A DNA stretch of 62,594 nucleotides from Obelidium mucronatum. Lineage: Eukaryota; Chytridiomycota; Chytridiomycetes; Chytridiales; Chytriomycetaceae. The stretch's first letter is position 1. Each line of letters opens with the position of its first letter. The position numbers and the translations under genes are program-made. The notes beneath the pieces were generated by a model. That model searched no databases. It was not told where the DNA came from and saw only the letters and a list, made by a program, of their open reading frames with translations. The stretch covers positions 1 to 62,594 of the forward strand of contig JAIVFH010000158.1 of NCBI GenBank assembly GCA_025765595.1, given 5' to 3'. This document shows positions 1-11,169 of this stretch, one piece after another.

Positions 1-413
1 CATTGGTCACCAGAGCGATCTCTGACACTTCGGCTTTATAACTCTCGCGGATAGGGAGACGTCCGATTACTTGAAGCACAAATGCACACTGGTCAGTAGA
101 CACTGGCCCATTATTATCATTAGGAAGCGATGATGCAATTGTCCCAATGAATCGATCGTCCATAATCAGCTGCTTTCCAAAACAAGAGCTGCTTCGAGTT
201 TGAGTCGTACTCAAGAGCGGCTCTTCTCCTCCAGTTGTTGATGTAGTTTGCATTGCCTCTTCTGCCATTCGAGCCAGACCGATAGGCAGTGCGTCGGTTT
301 GTCGAGTCCATCCTCCAAAGGGACATTGATGCGTCTTTCGAGACTGCACATTTCGATTGAAGCGCTGTAGAAATACTACTGAGCACCAGCAAGGTCAGCA
401 AGACGCTCTTCAT
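1..413 (-). CDS. Secreted protein, 3' partial, with an apparent frame break
   Basis: The ATG at 413 opens a frame with a clear signal peptide (MKSVLLTLLVLSSISTA). That frame stops at 120. A second frame, shifted by +1, is open from about 390 to the window edge and reads like protein (TDALPIGLARM, MDDRFIGTIASSLPN, QCAFVLQVIGRLPI). I therefore read one gene whose N-terminus and body are in different frames. No normal intron connects them: the only GT..AG pair of the right phase is 22 nt, shorter than any other intron here. A small indel, an assembly error or an ultra-short intron are all possible. The product lacks its C-terminus in this window. I do not recognise the family; only secretion is supported. 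Confidence 0.4.
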
Positions 414-728
414 AGGTGTTTTGTCAGAGATTGTTTTTGGGAATGAAAATCGTCATTAAAATTTTTTTATAATTATTATTATTCCAACAATTGTCAACAC
501 AACCGTGCCGCCAAACTTTTCGGACGTTGACAGATGTGAGGACAACCACGTAAAGAGTATTCAAAGACATAGAATGCATGAAGTAGAATGCCAATGATAT
601 TATTTGCCAAAATAACCAAAATAATTGAAAGATACAAATGGAAGGGGAATGCGATGCACATGGAAATGAAAGTGATAAAAAAATAGTGTCTGATCCAGCC
701 AGACAGACGGTGTTTTTTGTTGCATTTC

Positions 729-2500
729 TTAGAAGAGAAGCATGGCGAGAACAGTTGGTACACAAGCGTAAGCAACGAAAGACATTGCCGCGCTTGAGAG
801 AATAGTCGGAGGGATAGAAGTAGCAGCCGCTGTGCTACCAGTGATTGTGGCAGATGTAGAGGTGGTGAACGTTTGATTCGCAGCGCGGCTGACTGCTTGG
901 AAAGTGTTGAATACAGGTCCGGAGGTAACATCGTTTGCAGCCAACGTATCAACAACGCTAGATGCGAGAGTACCAAGCAAAGAAATTGGCACGTTGTTTT
1001 CCGTGGCTAACTTGCTGACGAACTTGGCAGTCCTGGCTGGTGAGTCATAGTCCCTGAAAAAAATGGATGTGTTGTGTGAGTAAATGGCAACAAAGGGAAG
1101 ACGCTAAGATATGAAGCTTACAAAGTCTGGTTGGCCAAGGAAATTTGGTTAATGAGATTGATAGTTTCAAGTTGGGAATCATAAGCATTGTCAGTCGCCC
1201 GGATGCTGTAGAAGGTGTTGAAACTTGGTCTGGTAGACAAACCAGAAAAGAAGGCTTGACCGAAAGAAGGTTGAAGACCAAGAAGCATGGCCATCAACGC
1301 GTACCAACTGAAGAGTTCTGGCATCATGATGATGATCATTTGAGGTCTAGCCTGGCCAACACCACTACCACCAGCGGCGCCCTTAGCGGCACCCCCATGT
1401 TCACCGGCTGGCTTTGCTTCTCCGTGACCTCCAGCAGCTGGAGCGGCACCGTGACCTCCGGCAGCTGGAGCAGCTTCGTGACCTCCAGCAGCTGGCTTAG
1501 CTTCTCCGTGACCTCCAGCAGCTGGAGCAGCGCCATGACCTCCGGCAGCTGGAGCAGCACCATGTTCACCGGCTGGCTTAGCTTCTCCGTGACCTCCAGC
1601 AGCTGGAGCAGCTCCATGACCTCCGGCAGCTGGAGCCGCACCATGTTCACCGGCTGGCTTAGCTTCTCCGTGACCTCCAGCAGCTGGAGCAGCTCCATGA
1701 CCTCCGGCAGCTGGAGCAGCACCATGTTCACCGGCTGGCTTAGCTTCTCCGTGACCTCCAGCAGCTGGAGCAGCTCCATGACCTCCAGCAGCTGGAGCAG
1801 CTCCGTGTTCACCTTCCTTCTTTGCTTCAGCACCGTGACCTCCAGCAGCTGGAGCAGCACCATGTTCACCAGCTGGAGCAGCTCCGTGTTCTTCCTTCTT
1901 TGCTTCAGCACCGTGACCTCCAGCAGCTGGAGCAGCACCATGTTCACCAGCTGGAGCAGCTCCGTGTTCTTCCTTCTTTGCTTCAGCACCGTGACCTCCA
2001 GCAGCTGGAGCAGCACCATGTTCACCAGCTGGAGCAGCTCCGTGTTCTTCCTTCTTTGCTTCAGCACCGTGACCTCCAGCAGCTGGAGCAGCACCATGTT
2101 CACCAGCTGGAGCAGCTCCGTGTTCTTCCTTCTTTGCTTCAGCACCGTGACCTCCAGCAGCTGGAGCAGCACCATGTTCACCAGCTGGAGCAGCTCCGTG
2201 TTCTTCCTTCTTGGCTTCAGCACCGTGACCTCCAGCAGCTGGAGCAGCTCCGTGTTCACCTTCCTTCTTTGCTTCACCACCATGCTCACCAGCAGCTGGA
2301 GCAGCTCCGTGTTCTCCAGCTGGAGCGGCAGGTGCTTCATGCTCATTTCGTCGGAATCGAACGTATTCTTGTTGAGAACCAGCAATAACTTGGTTACCAC
2401 CAGCGGCATTTTGTGGTACCGAAAGAGCGATCCCAACCGCTGGTGTTGGGATAGTAGAGAGCAGAGATGCAGCAATGAAAAGAGCGGATCGGATTTGCAT
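729..2500 (-). CDS. Secreted His/Ala/Gly-rich repeat protein with GPI-type C-terminus
   Basis: Two exons, 1122-2500 and 729-1053, separated by a 68-nt intron (GTAAGC...TTTCAG), give about 567 aa. Residues 1-23 form a signal peptide (MQIRSALFIAASLLSTIPTP). Residues about 50-360 are tandem repeats built from EHGAAPA, GGHGAEAKKE and GGHGEAKPA units. The last about 150 residues are non-repetitive and end in a Ser/Thr-rich stretch and a hydrophobic tail (VAYACVPTVLAMLLF), as in GPI-anchored wall proteins. The regularly spaced His-Gly/Glu-His pairs could bind divalent metal; that is inference. The repeat DNA is so regular that the opposite strand is also open for about 450 codons (1145-2509), which I treat as a by-product. 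Neighbours give no functional clue. Confidence 0.8.
1390..2300. repeat. In-gene tandem repeats (78- and 81-bp units)
   Basis: Within the His/Ala-rich gene there are two blocks. Roughly 1819-2233 holds five near-identical 78-bp units (26 residues each). Roughly 1400-1800 holds about four units of about 81 bp of related sequence. Near identity between units points to recent expansion by slippage or unequal exchange, so copy number is likely to vary between strains. Confidence 0.8.
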
Positions 2501-2509
2501 GATTATTAA

Positions 2510-3116
2510 AATATGTGGTTGGATGCAGAGACAGAATTATTTGAAGATGCTAGTAGATATTTGAATCTTTTGTGGTACCAGTCGTCTAGTATTTATATCG
2601 ACACCTGGCAAACAGAAAATGAATTCATTAAAAACTCGATTGCAAGTTCAAACTTACGTAATTATGGAATTGAAGTAGTTGGGGGATGAAGTGTTTCTCT
2701 GTGATACTTTTGTAATGAATTTTTTGATATGTGGCGAATAGTCTGGGTGTGTGAAACCTAGCGAGTAGCACTGCGATACTGATGGCTGTTTAAAATAGAG
2801 GAATTTCGATGTGTTGCATCGTATTATAAGCAGCCAAATATTCTGCTTGAAGAGGTCAGTTTTAACCCGCTCCAATGAAAACAAAACAAAATTTCTTGCA
2901 AACCAGTTGACAGCACAAGCCCTCCAGTTGACATTTGGAATGAAAATGACAATGAACGAGAATACGAAAAAAAAGACACTCTCCATTCCGTTTTTTGTTT
3001 GTCCCCATGTAAAATCGTATTTGAAGCCAAGCCGTCGAAGAATGAAAGGAATAATAAATAAACTAGATGGCTAGAATATACATTTAGAGCTCTAGAATCG
3101 ACAGCAGACATCTGCT
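2510..3116. other. Intergenic region between divergent genes
   Basis: About 600 bp between the divergently transcribed repeat protein (minus) and the first thioredoxin-like gene (plus). It should hold both promoters. The short frames in it have no domain-like content, and I see no RNA gene or repeat. Confidence 0.5.
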
Positions 3117-4129
3117 TTGACTACTGTTATGTCCCCAGTGTACATAAACGACTGGAATCTAAAAATAGAAGACAAAAAAAGTGAAATGAGTTCATCTGAT
3201 CACCAAGGACACACTGGTGATGAGGAGGAAGAATGGGATGCATCCAAACATGGTGGAATGTCGAGAGAAGAATTGAGAGCCTACGCTGATAAACTGGATC
3301 TAGAAGTGAGGTGTGCATTGCCATTGGATGGTGCATTGCAACTTGAGAGGCTAACGGATCAAAATGTCTTGCAGGCAGCTGCCACTGGACCAAGTCTATG
3401 ATACGATTCAACAAGATACCCACATCTTGTTCTACGGTGCTGTCTTCTGTCCGTATACTCAGGTAACTTTGAAAGGTTTGAGTAAAGGCGAAGTCGGGAT
3501 TCAAGCAGTCGAATTGCGGATAAACTAGCGTACCTTACAACAAGGGATGGTTGTTTGCAGTTAAAGCGAAGGGTTCACACCAGCCATCTACACTCCCATT
3601 TTCAACAAAATATCTCACACAATTCACCCAGCAATACACCGCCGTCTGGCTAAACATGCAATACCAATTCGACTTTTACCACCTCAACGAAACGGAACAC
3701 TTTTCCCTCGCCAAAGTACAATGCGGCGACAACCAACCACTATGCTTCCATTACATGCGAGACGTGGGATTCCCAACAATCGTCTTGTACCATAAAGGAC
3801 ATTACATTACTGAATTCTTGGAGCGCGACAATATTTGGGATTTTGTTCAAAAGACTGTGGAGACGGTGAAACAAGGACGACAGGATATTGAATTTTCTCG
3901 ACCCGAGGATAGTTTGGTTGTGCCAATGAAGGAACACGAGATGGATGTGATTAGTCATAACAAGTTGGAGGAGGAAGCGATTGGTGGAACTGTGGGGATC
4001 GCGGAGACAGTTATTCCTGTAGAGATGTTGGTTCTGGTTGTTGGGTTTTTAATATTCGCTGGGTTTGTTGTAAGGAAAGCTGTGACGAGAAAGGGCAAGG
4101 GATATGCTCCCGTAGAAGAGGGGAGATAG
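3117..4129 (+). CDS. Thioredoxin-fold membrane protein with CPYT site (paralogue A)
   Basis: Three exons: 3117-3305, 3379-3462 and about 3584-4129, giving about 272 aa. The first intron is GTGAGG...GGCAG; the second is GTAACT with acceptor at CACCAG or slightly upstream. After an acidic N-terminus comes a PDI-like thioredoxin fold: ILFYGAVFCPYTQ at the active site, then KVQCGDNQPLC and the cis-proline segment VGFPTIVLYHKG. One transmembrane helix (VEMLVLVVGFLIFAGFVV) and a short basic tail end the protein. The usual CGHC is replaced by C-P-Y-T, so the resolving cysteine is missing and normal disulfide exchange is unlikely. It is convergent with paralogue B, 83 bp away. A role in binding or mixed-disulfide formation in the secretory pathway is inference. 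Confidence 0.75.
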
Positions 4130-4212
4130 AAGGGGGTTGTTTTTTTGTTTATAAAGAATACAGCTCCATCAGAAGTTTGAATTGTGTTGGATAAAACATG
4201 AAGCAGATGCAT

Positions 4213-4980
4213 TTAATTCCAAGTTCGGGTGATGCGGATACGCCTCCTGCATACGAAGAAAAAGATACCAATCATAACTGCAGCGGAAAACAAAAGATAT
4301 ATCACCGACATAATCTGTGTTGTTTTCTGGTCAGCCAAACTTCGGCGAATTTCCGGTAAAATACATACCGAAGCCTCGAGTTTCTGGTTATTGTGGTTGT
4401 GGGTCACAATGTGAACAGGTTGCTGTGAAATTTCATCTTCAATTGGATTCGAAAGGACAATAGGTGGTTGTACTGGCAAAATAGGTGGTATTGAATCGCT
4501 TGAGACTGGAGAATCGCTGACAAAGGCTTTCTCAATCGAAGCCTCTTTATCAACAGATACAAGGCTCGCCCATTTTGCAACCAATGCATCCACACTCTCA
4601 ACCAAATAGTCAGTATCGATTTCGTCCAGCCTTAAACCGTCGGAATAAGGAAACAGAGTCGGATATCCATCCACTCCTTGATCAATGCAGAAATTCTCAT
4701 CTTCAGCGCATTGGACCTTGTATATCGTAAAGAGTGATTTCCAATCCGACTTTGAATCGTACAATTCTTGAAATTCGAGCCATTGAGGAGTAAATCTTTG
4801 CGTAAACGGACAATAATTGGCTCCATAAAAGAGAAAATGTCTTCCTTGGGCTGTTGTCGATATCACTTTTGTAGTATGAAGTTGTCTGATTTGTTGAAGA
4901 ACGTGAGCCATGGAATGAAAATGTTTGCTGTAGAACCAAAACGGAGTCAAAAATTCACCGTATTGAAAGGTCGGCTTCAT
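4213..4980 (-). CDS. Thioredoxin-fold membrane protein with CPFT site (paralogue B)
   Basis: Single visible exon, 255 aa. The thioredoxin domain covers about residues 25-150: HFLFYGANYCPFTQRF at the active-site position, YKVQCAEDENFCI, and the cis-proline loop VDGYPTLFPY. A Pro/Ser-rich linker follows, then a C-terminal transmembrane helix (MSVIYLLFSAAVMIGIFFFV) and a basic tail (CRRRIRI). As in paralogue A, the second cysteine of the CxxC motif is threonine. There is no obvious signal peptide, so the N-terminus may lie in an upstream exon or start at the internal Met near residue 24 (MAHVLQQ). Same strand as paralogue C, which lies about 140 bp upstream. Confidence 0.75.
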   Translation of the reverse strand: MKPTFQYGEFLTPFWFYSKHFHSMAHVLQQIRQLHTTKVISTTAQGRHFLFYGANYCPFTQRFTPQWLEFQELYDSKSDWKSLFTIYKVQCAEDENFCIDQGVDGYPTLFPYSDGLRLDEIDTDYLVESVDALVAKWASLVSVDKEASIEKAFVSDSPVSSDSIPPILPVQPPIVLSNPIEDEISQQPVHIVTHNHNNQKLEASVCILPEIRRSLADQKTTQIMSVIYLLFSAAVMIGIFFFVCRRRIRITRTWN

Positions 4981-5119
4981 CAGCAGTTTCCTTTGCTTTC
5001 TGTTTCTTCAGCTTTTTTTCTTCTTTGCTTGATGTGGGAACATCACGAGCTTTGTTTAATCTATCGTTGGAGTGTCAAACAAAGCGAAGAAAAATAACAG
5101 AATAAAAAATTCAACGAAA

Positions 5120-5599
5120 TTACGCTAGAGAATCGTCTGAAATCCGTTTGACGCTATCCCATAACTTCTGGTGGCTGACAGGCAAATCTGACACCAGTTT
5201 GCCATTTTGATACCAATGGATTCCGGGTATAGACAGCGCCTTCATTTCTTGTTTGCAAAAGTCTTCAATTTGATCGCAGAGTACTTTGGCCAAGTGGATG
5301 GGAGTTGATGGATATCGAGATTCAAACAGTGATTGGACCGACAACCACTATGGTAGAGCATTCCCGGACCAATAAACATTAACCGCCTTCCCACATTCTT
5401 CAAAAAAAAAAGAAAGAAATACCATTGGGGACAAGCCGCGAGTGTATGGACAGTCGTTTCGGCCAAAGAACAAAATCAAAGTCTTGTTTTGATTCATCAA
5501 CTCAATGACCTGATCCTTGTCAAAGTGTCTGATGAGCGATTCCGCATCTTTGGCTTTCAGTTCGGTTCCATTTTCTATTGCGGCTGTGAATTCCAGCAT
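5120..5599 (-). CDS. Thioredoxin-fold protein with CPYT site, no membrane anchor (paralogue C)
   Basis: Exons 5423-5599 and 5120-5347, joined across an intron GTATTT...CCATAG of 75 nt, give 134 aa. The splice joins GLSPM to WLSVQSLF, matching FTPQWLEFQELY in paralogue B, which supports it. Motifs: TLILFFGRNDCPYTRG, KVLCDQIEDFC and LSIPGIHWYQNGK, where the cis-proline is shifted into IPG. It is shorter than A and B and lacks the transmembrane segment, so it is probably soluble. The active-site pattern C-P-Y-T is shared by all three paralogues, which implies one ancestral loss of the second cysteine followed by duplication. Confidence 0.75.
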
Positions 5600-5724
5600 T
5601 TTTTTTAAAACGAACTCTTTTTGGTTTTATTGCTTACTTCTTTTTCTATAAATAAAATAATAGCCATCGTCTCTTTTAGGCGAAGAGGGTATCAAAAATC
5701 AAACAAAAACATAATGTGTTGGAT

Positions 5725-6048
5725 CTAGTTTCTTCGCTTTCGTGACTTGAATTCCAAAGAGAAAGCTGGAGAAAGAATCGAATGTACGTTTGCAAAGTCG
5801 CCCGACAATGTTGATGTCGTTGAAGTAACTGAAGATCGTCGGCTGTCGGATTCCACCGAAAACTCTGCGATGGCAAAGGCATCGTAAACAGAGGATGCTC
5901 GAGACACGGTAGGCGATGCGGTTGTAAAGAAGAGTGAATCGGCCTCGTTAATCCCAGAATCTTCATGGCGGCATTGCTTTGAGCAGTAGAGTCCTTCATG
6001 CTGCAGTTTCTTTTGGCAGTTGAAGCACCATTGAGTAAAGTCGGCCAT
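5725..6048 (-). CDS. Ecl1-like small zinc-binding protein
   Basis: Single exon, 107 aa. The N-terminus carries WCFNCQKKL...GLYCSKQC, a CxxC-x(n)-CxxxC pattern typical of the fungal Ecl1/life-span regulatory factor family. The remainder is Ser/Thr-rich and disordered (SDSRRSSVTSTTSTLSGD) and ends in a basic patch (KSRKRRN), a possible nuclear signal. Family members in fission yeast extend chronological life span and respond to zinc and sulfur limitation; the role here is inferred from that motif alone. The 344 bp between its start and the transporter gene contain nothing else I can identify. Confidence 0.6.
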   Translation of the reverse strand: MADFTQWCFNCQKKLQHEGLYCSKQCRHEDSGINEADSLFFTTASPTVSRASSVYDAFAIAEFSVESDSRRSSVTSTTSTLSGDFANVHSILSPAFSLEFKSRKRRN

Positions 6049-6392
6049 TTCGTTCGTTTTTGCTTATTGATTTGGCGAGTTGAAGTCGCAACCTTTTTTT
6101 GTGGGGTTACTTGTCGGAGAGATATTCGCTGCGTATTAATAGTTTTTCTTGGGTCGTTGACGTCATAACTGATAATATGGTGCCATTTTGCACGTGAAAC
6201 AGCGTGGGGATTGCGCCAACCACCCACGCTTTCGGAAAATTTTGTCGCGAAATCGAATTGTGGCACTTTCAAGATTCCCGCTTTAACGTTGTAAAATGCA
6301 CGTGTGATTAAACTCCTTTATTATTCGGTATATTGATTTGCATGTGGCTTGTATTATGGATGGAGAATGATAACCGTAAAAAAATGAAAGAA

Positions 6393-7836
6393 TCAATGCC
6401 GACCTCTTGCGTGAACAAACCTCGCGCCAGTACTCGCCAACGCAGCCAATATCGCCAACCCACCAGCATAAACAATCATCCAATCCAGCCCCCATGCATC
6501 TTTAATAAATCCAGACAAAGGAGGCGTACCAAACACAGCAATAGTCATGAAAGTATACAAAATCGCCATCATATTAATCAGCGTTCCATCCGCTCCACAC
6601 AACTCAACCACGGCTATGGGAAACAGCGTCCAAAACCCACCATCAAAGAACCCTATCGCGGCACTCAATGCACAAACACCACCGAAACTGGTTGTGGCAA
6701 GCCAACTGAATATACACACGACCGTCAACCACGTACACGCCATCATGGAGTTCATGGGCCCTAGTTTATCCGACGCGAGACCGAGGGCAAGTCTGCCAAT
6801 CATGTTGAAGCCATTGTATACGGAAAGAATAACACTTCCATCTGCTTTTGTTAAGCCAAGTTTGTCTTGGCCGTAGATTGTCAAAAAGTAGACTGGAACG
6901 AATTCACAAAAGGCGCCAAAAAAGCACGCGAATAAAAGGCAGTAGAATCCTGGGTTCTTGAGGAACGACATGCCGGCTTTCCCCTTTCTGGGTGGGATGC
7001 GCGTTTTCATGAATGGGACAAAGATGGACATCAGAACTAAGAAACGGTATTCAATGTAGGCAAACTTTTGAGGTTTTCTTAAATTCATAAACCGTACCTA
7101 GACAGATGATGGCCGTGACCCGAAGTGTCCACTCACGTCCAAGTGTGTCCAACAGTCTCTGAGAAAGAATAGAAAACACAAGCCCTCCCAACCCACTCCC
7201 AGAAACAGCTATTCCCATGGCGAGACCTCGCTTCTTCAAGAACCATTGTGAAGGTAAACTAACTGAGGGGAAGTACACAAAACACGACCCAATTCCAAAC
7301 ATGAGTCCTTGAGTAAGTATCAGGATTGGCAGTGAGGTAGTAAAAGATGCAAGAAATAAGCCAGAAGAAAGAAGGAGAATTCCGCTGAAAATCACTTGAC
7401 GGAATCCAAGGCGTTCCGCGAGTGTGGATGAGAGGATGCCGAGAATGTAGATGCTGGCGATACCAATGCTTCCAATGAGAGCAACTTCGGCTGCGCTTCC
7501 TACCTGTATAGTATACGATTACTGTTAGTAAGAAAGTGACGGTGCTTAAGCCAACAAATAAAAAATCGTCACCCCAATATCGGCATAGAACGAGTTGAAG
7601 ATACCGAAACTATAAACATTTCCGAGGACAAGGAAGTGGGCAACAAAGGAGCCAATCACAACCAACCAGGCCTGCAGACCTCCGTCAGGGTATTCAACTT
7701 CATCCGTTGTTTCTTCGTCATTTGTAATGTGGAATTTGTCTAGCACCGTGAATGGAACCTTGTCAGCTACAAGCAGGTCTTCCGGTAGCGAATCAATAGA
7801 GTCGAGTGCAGCCTGAGTGCTGTTGAACTGAGGCAT
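6393..7836 (-). CDS. MFS transporter, monocarboxylate transporter-like (MCT/SLC16 type)
   Basis: Three exons, 7573-7836, 7098-7503 and 6393-7036, give 437 aa; introns are 69 nt (GTGACG...TACAG) and 61 nt (GTACGG...CTTAG). After a soluble N-terminus comes the hallmark DGGLQAWLVVIGSFVAHFL..SFGIF of fungal MCT-like permeases. Twelve hydrophobic segments follow, including the loop-2/3 area (LSSTLAERLGFRQ) and a second half with CEFVPVYFLTIYG and GRLALGLASDKLGP. The length fits the family. Fungal members move monocarboxylates or riboflavin-like solutes across the plasma membrane; the substrate cannot be told from sequence. I chose the Met at 7836 because it opens the acidic tail seen in relatives. 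The 346 bp upstream hold only its likely promoter. Confidence 0.85.
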
Positions 7837-8183
7837 GTTTTTTTTATTACAGAGGGAGCACGGGTTTTCCTTTTTTTTTATACTCCGAATCCCGAGACCT
7901 CCCGAAAAATCTTTTCTGGGTCCAGGTCTGTCAAGACACCGCCTGATCCAAAGTCTGAATATGTTATTGATTGATATATGAATCAATTATTTTGTTTACT
8001 GGTCCGCTTGAGTCAAAGTATCACGCTGTGTATCATAGCCTAAGCAAAACTTTTCTGTGAACCCTAATTTTTCGATATATTGCGTCAGCCCCGTCACCCC
8101 GTAGCGCGGAAGGAATCGCACAGTCACAGCCTATTAAATGACCGCCCAAAAAGAAAAGAGGGTTTATTTAAAAACAAGGAAAA

Positions 8184-9335
8184 TCACAGTTTCGGTACCG
8201 CGATTTGATCGACAATCACCAAATCCGACGTCCGATGTGGCAGCAACTCATCTTTATGCGCATTGTACAACTCTTTCAAAGCTTTCACATACACGGAATG
8301 CCATTTCCGCACTTCCAGATCGCTGGGATCCAAAAGTTTAGGTACATGAATTGGTTTCCCAATCACCACAGCGACAGGCCGGCGATACGGTATCACCACT
8401 CCGAATCTTCCGTAAAAAAACACAGGACTGAATGTAAACCAGTCCTTGAACAGCTCTTGGAATCTTCGAAGAAAGGAGCCTTCTCGATTCTCAGTTTGAG
8501 AAAAGATATCTGTTTCGCCGAATCCAAATACTGGAACCAAAGACGCGCCATGGCGTAACGCGAGACGAATGAATCCAAGACGGGTATCCAATGTGAGGAA
8601 GTTTGTTCCAGGACGGGAATCCATGGCTTCCGCGGCACCGCCTACGGCCAGCATTACGCTTTCATTGTTGGACAATACGGCGTCAAGCGCTGTGGATTCG
8701 CAGCTGATGAATCCGAGGCTGAGGAGAAAATCTCGGAATACAGGGATCCTAAAGTTCATGTCTAGGGTGGCTGGATGTATGTTGACTCCGGGCAGAAGCT
8801 GCTTAATTCCAAGAGCGTTGGTTGCGATTCCAAGCACAACACCTGCTCCTAGGATCCTGAGGTTTGAATCAGTATGGTTAGAAAAGTCATTCATTAAAAT
8901 GGGCAATGAAATTCAAAAGAACTAAAAATAAAAAGGGATATGCACCCATGCGGATGATATGCAAATACATAGGGTTTATCCCGTGGTAGATTGACTGTTT
9001 TATGCAGCGACATTGGAAAGTAATCGGCACAGAGATTCCAAGTGAACAGATCCCGCAGCCAACCATTGTTTCGACCTCGTCGTTCGTGCGCTTTGTTGAA
9101 GAATGTATAGATAATATATGATAATAGAGCAGCCCGAATCTGTAAATGGTGGATGAGCGTCAAGAAAGACGTTTGACAGGTATCAAAAAGTAAAACAAAG
9201 AATACAAACCTTGCGACTCTTTATCTTGAGAGTAGCCATGAACGCCGCAAGCATGCCGATAGGGGAAAGTAGCATGGTTGTTACAGCCAGCAGTTGGAGT
9301 AAACGTGGTTTTACAGATCTATGTTGGATTTTCAT
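8184..9335 (-). CDS. Diacylglycerol O-acyltransferase, DGAT2 family
   Basis: Three exons, 9210-9335, 8946-9139 and 8184-8856, give 330 aa. The second intron splits the catalytic motif: YHPHG is completed only after splicing, followed by ILGAGVVLGIATNALG. Other family features are the N-terminal hydrophobic segment (LLQLLAVTTMLLSPIGML), DLFTWNLCADYFP, the Gly-rich GGAAEAMDSRPG stretch, RLGFIRLALRHGASLVPVFGFGE and the C-terminal GKPIHVP. DGAT2 enzymes transfer an acyl group from acyl-CoA to diacylglycerol at the ER and lipid-droplet surface, the last step of triacylglycerol synthesis. Motif order and length fit well. A monoacylglycerol or wax-ester acyltransferase from the same family is the main alternative. 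Confidence 0.88.
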
Positions 9336-9627
9336 GTTTTTCTTTCGGATTGATGAAGATGTCTATATGACTATGGGAACGGATGCATCCTGAAGCCTTT
9401 GGAGGAATCGTCATCTGGTGTGATTAGAACCACCAAGCCCTCCGATTGAAAGCAGTGTATACAGTAATCAGCACCGTCTTCAGGAAAGAGACTCTAGCAG
9501 TAGACAGCATATTGCCTCCACAATAGAGTCTCTTCCCAGAACAACTTTTAATAAACTGCAAAGGCTGATGAATGACTATTGATTGAAAAGCGTGAAAATT
9601 CTATTCACGAAATTGCTCTTTGCGCAA

Positions 9628-11169
9628 ATGATTCGGCACAGCGTCCTCCACTGCCTCTTCTGGACAAAGGCAGTCGTGGCAATGGCCATCGGCCTCTTCT
9701 GCATGCTGTGGTTCAGCTGGCGCATCTACGATCTGCACTCGAGGGCAACGCCAGCCTTCTTCGACGGCCTGCAGCCTATCGAGATCACCAACGAGGACGG
9801 CTCGGCCAGGCAGGACTGTGCCTACAACCCAAAGTCCGGCTTTGCTCGGCTCGAGCCGCAAGTGCCGGGCCAGATGCTGGGCTTCTCCCTCGACTGGTCG
9901 TACGATACTCCAACAAGGATCGTGGATTTGCTCGGCGGGTTCAGGCCGACGGTGTTCAATGCATACATGGTGTGTACCACAGAGTGTGTGGGTTGGATTG
10001 GATTGGGGTGGAACATTGGCAGCTTTACACCCATTTCCCGCTTTGGGAGCCACTATCTTAACCAAAAACGCTTTCGATTGGTCCACAGGAATTCAGTCCT
10101 CTCTTTCCAGGCTTCTATGACCAATCCATGCTCAACTGGTACGGCAGTGAAGCCGGCCGTGTTGGTGCCAGTCTTGAAATCACTATGCTCATGGCTGCTC
10201 CTGTAAGATCTTATACCAATGAACACTTTGATGCCTTAAGTAAAGGGCTCGCTACCATCAACTCTGCTTACGGTGTTCCTATTTACCTCCGTTTCGGACA
10301 TGAAATGAATGGTTTGTGTTTGCCCCTTATGTGTACTCACTCATTTTTTAACAACAAATCACCAAAAAGGGCCATGGAGTACATACGGCTTCGACCCTAC
10401 TGGCTTCATTCCATGCTTCCAAGGAATGGCCATATCCCTTCGAAAATTCACAAACATGACTGCAATGGTGTGGGGACCCAACATTGGATTCGGTTATCCC
10501 TTTGGATCTTCTGGTGGTATTCCGCTTCCCGCCGAAGGAACTGCAAACTTTATCGCCATGGATACAGACAAAAATGGAAAAATTGATAAATTTGATGATC
10601 CATACGGTCCATATTGGCCCGGTGCTGAATACGTGGATTGGGTCGGCCTCTCTCTCTACTATTACCCAGCCGATGAAGACAAAAATTATAAAGTTCCAGA
10701 TGGATTCTTTGAAGGTTATATGACTGGTACTGGGCATAACCAAGATCCGTCGGACGTCTGGAAGACAAACTACAACTTTTACAAACGGTACAGTAGTCCT
10801 GAAGGATTCAATAAGCCAATGATGCTTCCAGAAACGGGGGCCCCATTCCTGTACACCGATGTTGGCGGAAAGCCTGGTGTCAGTATCTCAGTACCGGGAG
10901 ACCCAAAGGCGGTTACATCAGGTGTCATTCACGACCAATGGTATGCCTCCGTCTTCAACCAAACTGTGGTGCAAAAGTATCCGAACTTGAAGATTGCAGT
11001 GCAATTTGAGGAGCTAAAGTTTATGGCAACCCTCTGGAGAGACTGGCGAGTACTAAATTCAACGTCCAGTACAACTGCCTTTTTGGCGGGACTCAAGACG
11101 TGGGGTTCTAAGCTGACACCAGCAAGTAAACTGACGTATTTGTGTAACGGTGAAATCAAAGCGGCTTAG
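9628..11169 (+). CDS. Glycoside hydrolase family 26-like (beta-mannanase type), membrane-anchored or secreted
   Basis: Three exons, 9628-9969, 10089-10311 and 10370-11169, give 454 aa. The N-terminus has a signal-anchor-like segment (AVVAMAIGLFCMLWFSW). Splicing creates the GH26 signature YLRFGHEMNGPW, whose Glu would be the acid/base. A second conserved Glu lies in MMLPETGAPFL and would be the nucleophile. WGPNIGFGYPF and EYVDWVGLSLYYYP are also typical. An EF-hand-like calcium loop (DTDKNGKIDKFDD) sits between them. GH26 enzymes cleave beta-1,4-mannan or related glucans, fitting a saprotroph on plant or algal debris. Exon 1 (about 9640-9960) is clearly more GC-rich than the rest of the gene, which is odd. 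Confidence 0.8.

Noticed and set aside
1390..2300. CRISPR-like regular repeats
   Set aside because: Units are in-frame coding repeats without unique spacers, in a eukaryotic gene with an intron.
1145..2509. Long plus-strand frame (454 codons) rich in Ser and Trp
   Set aside because: Mirror of the repeat gene on the minus strand. It has no start context or domain, and its periodicity follows the repeat units.
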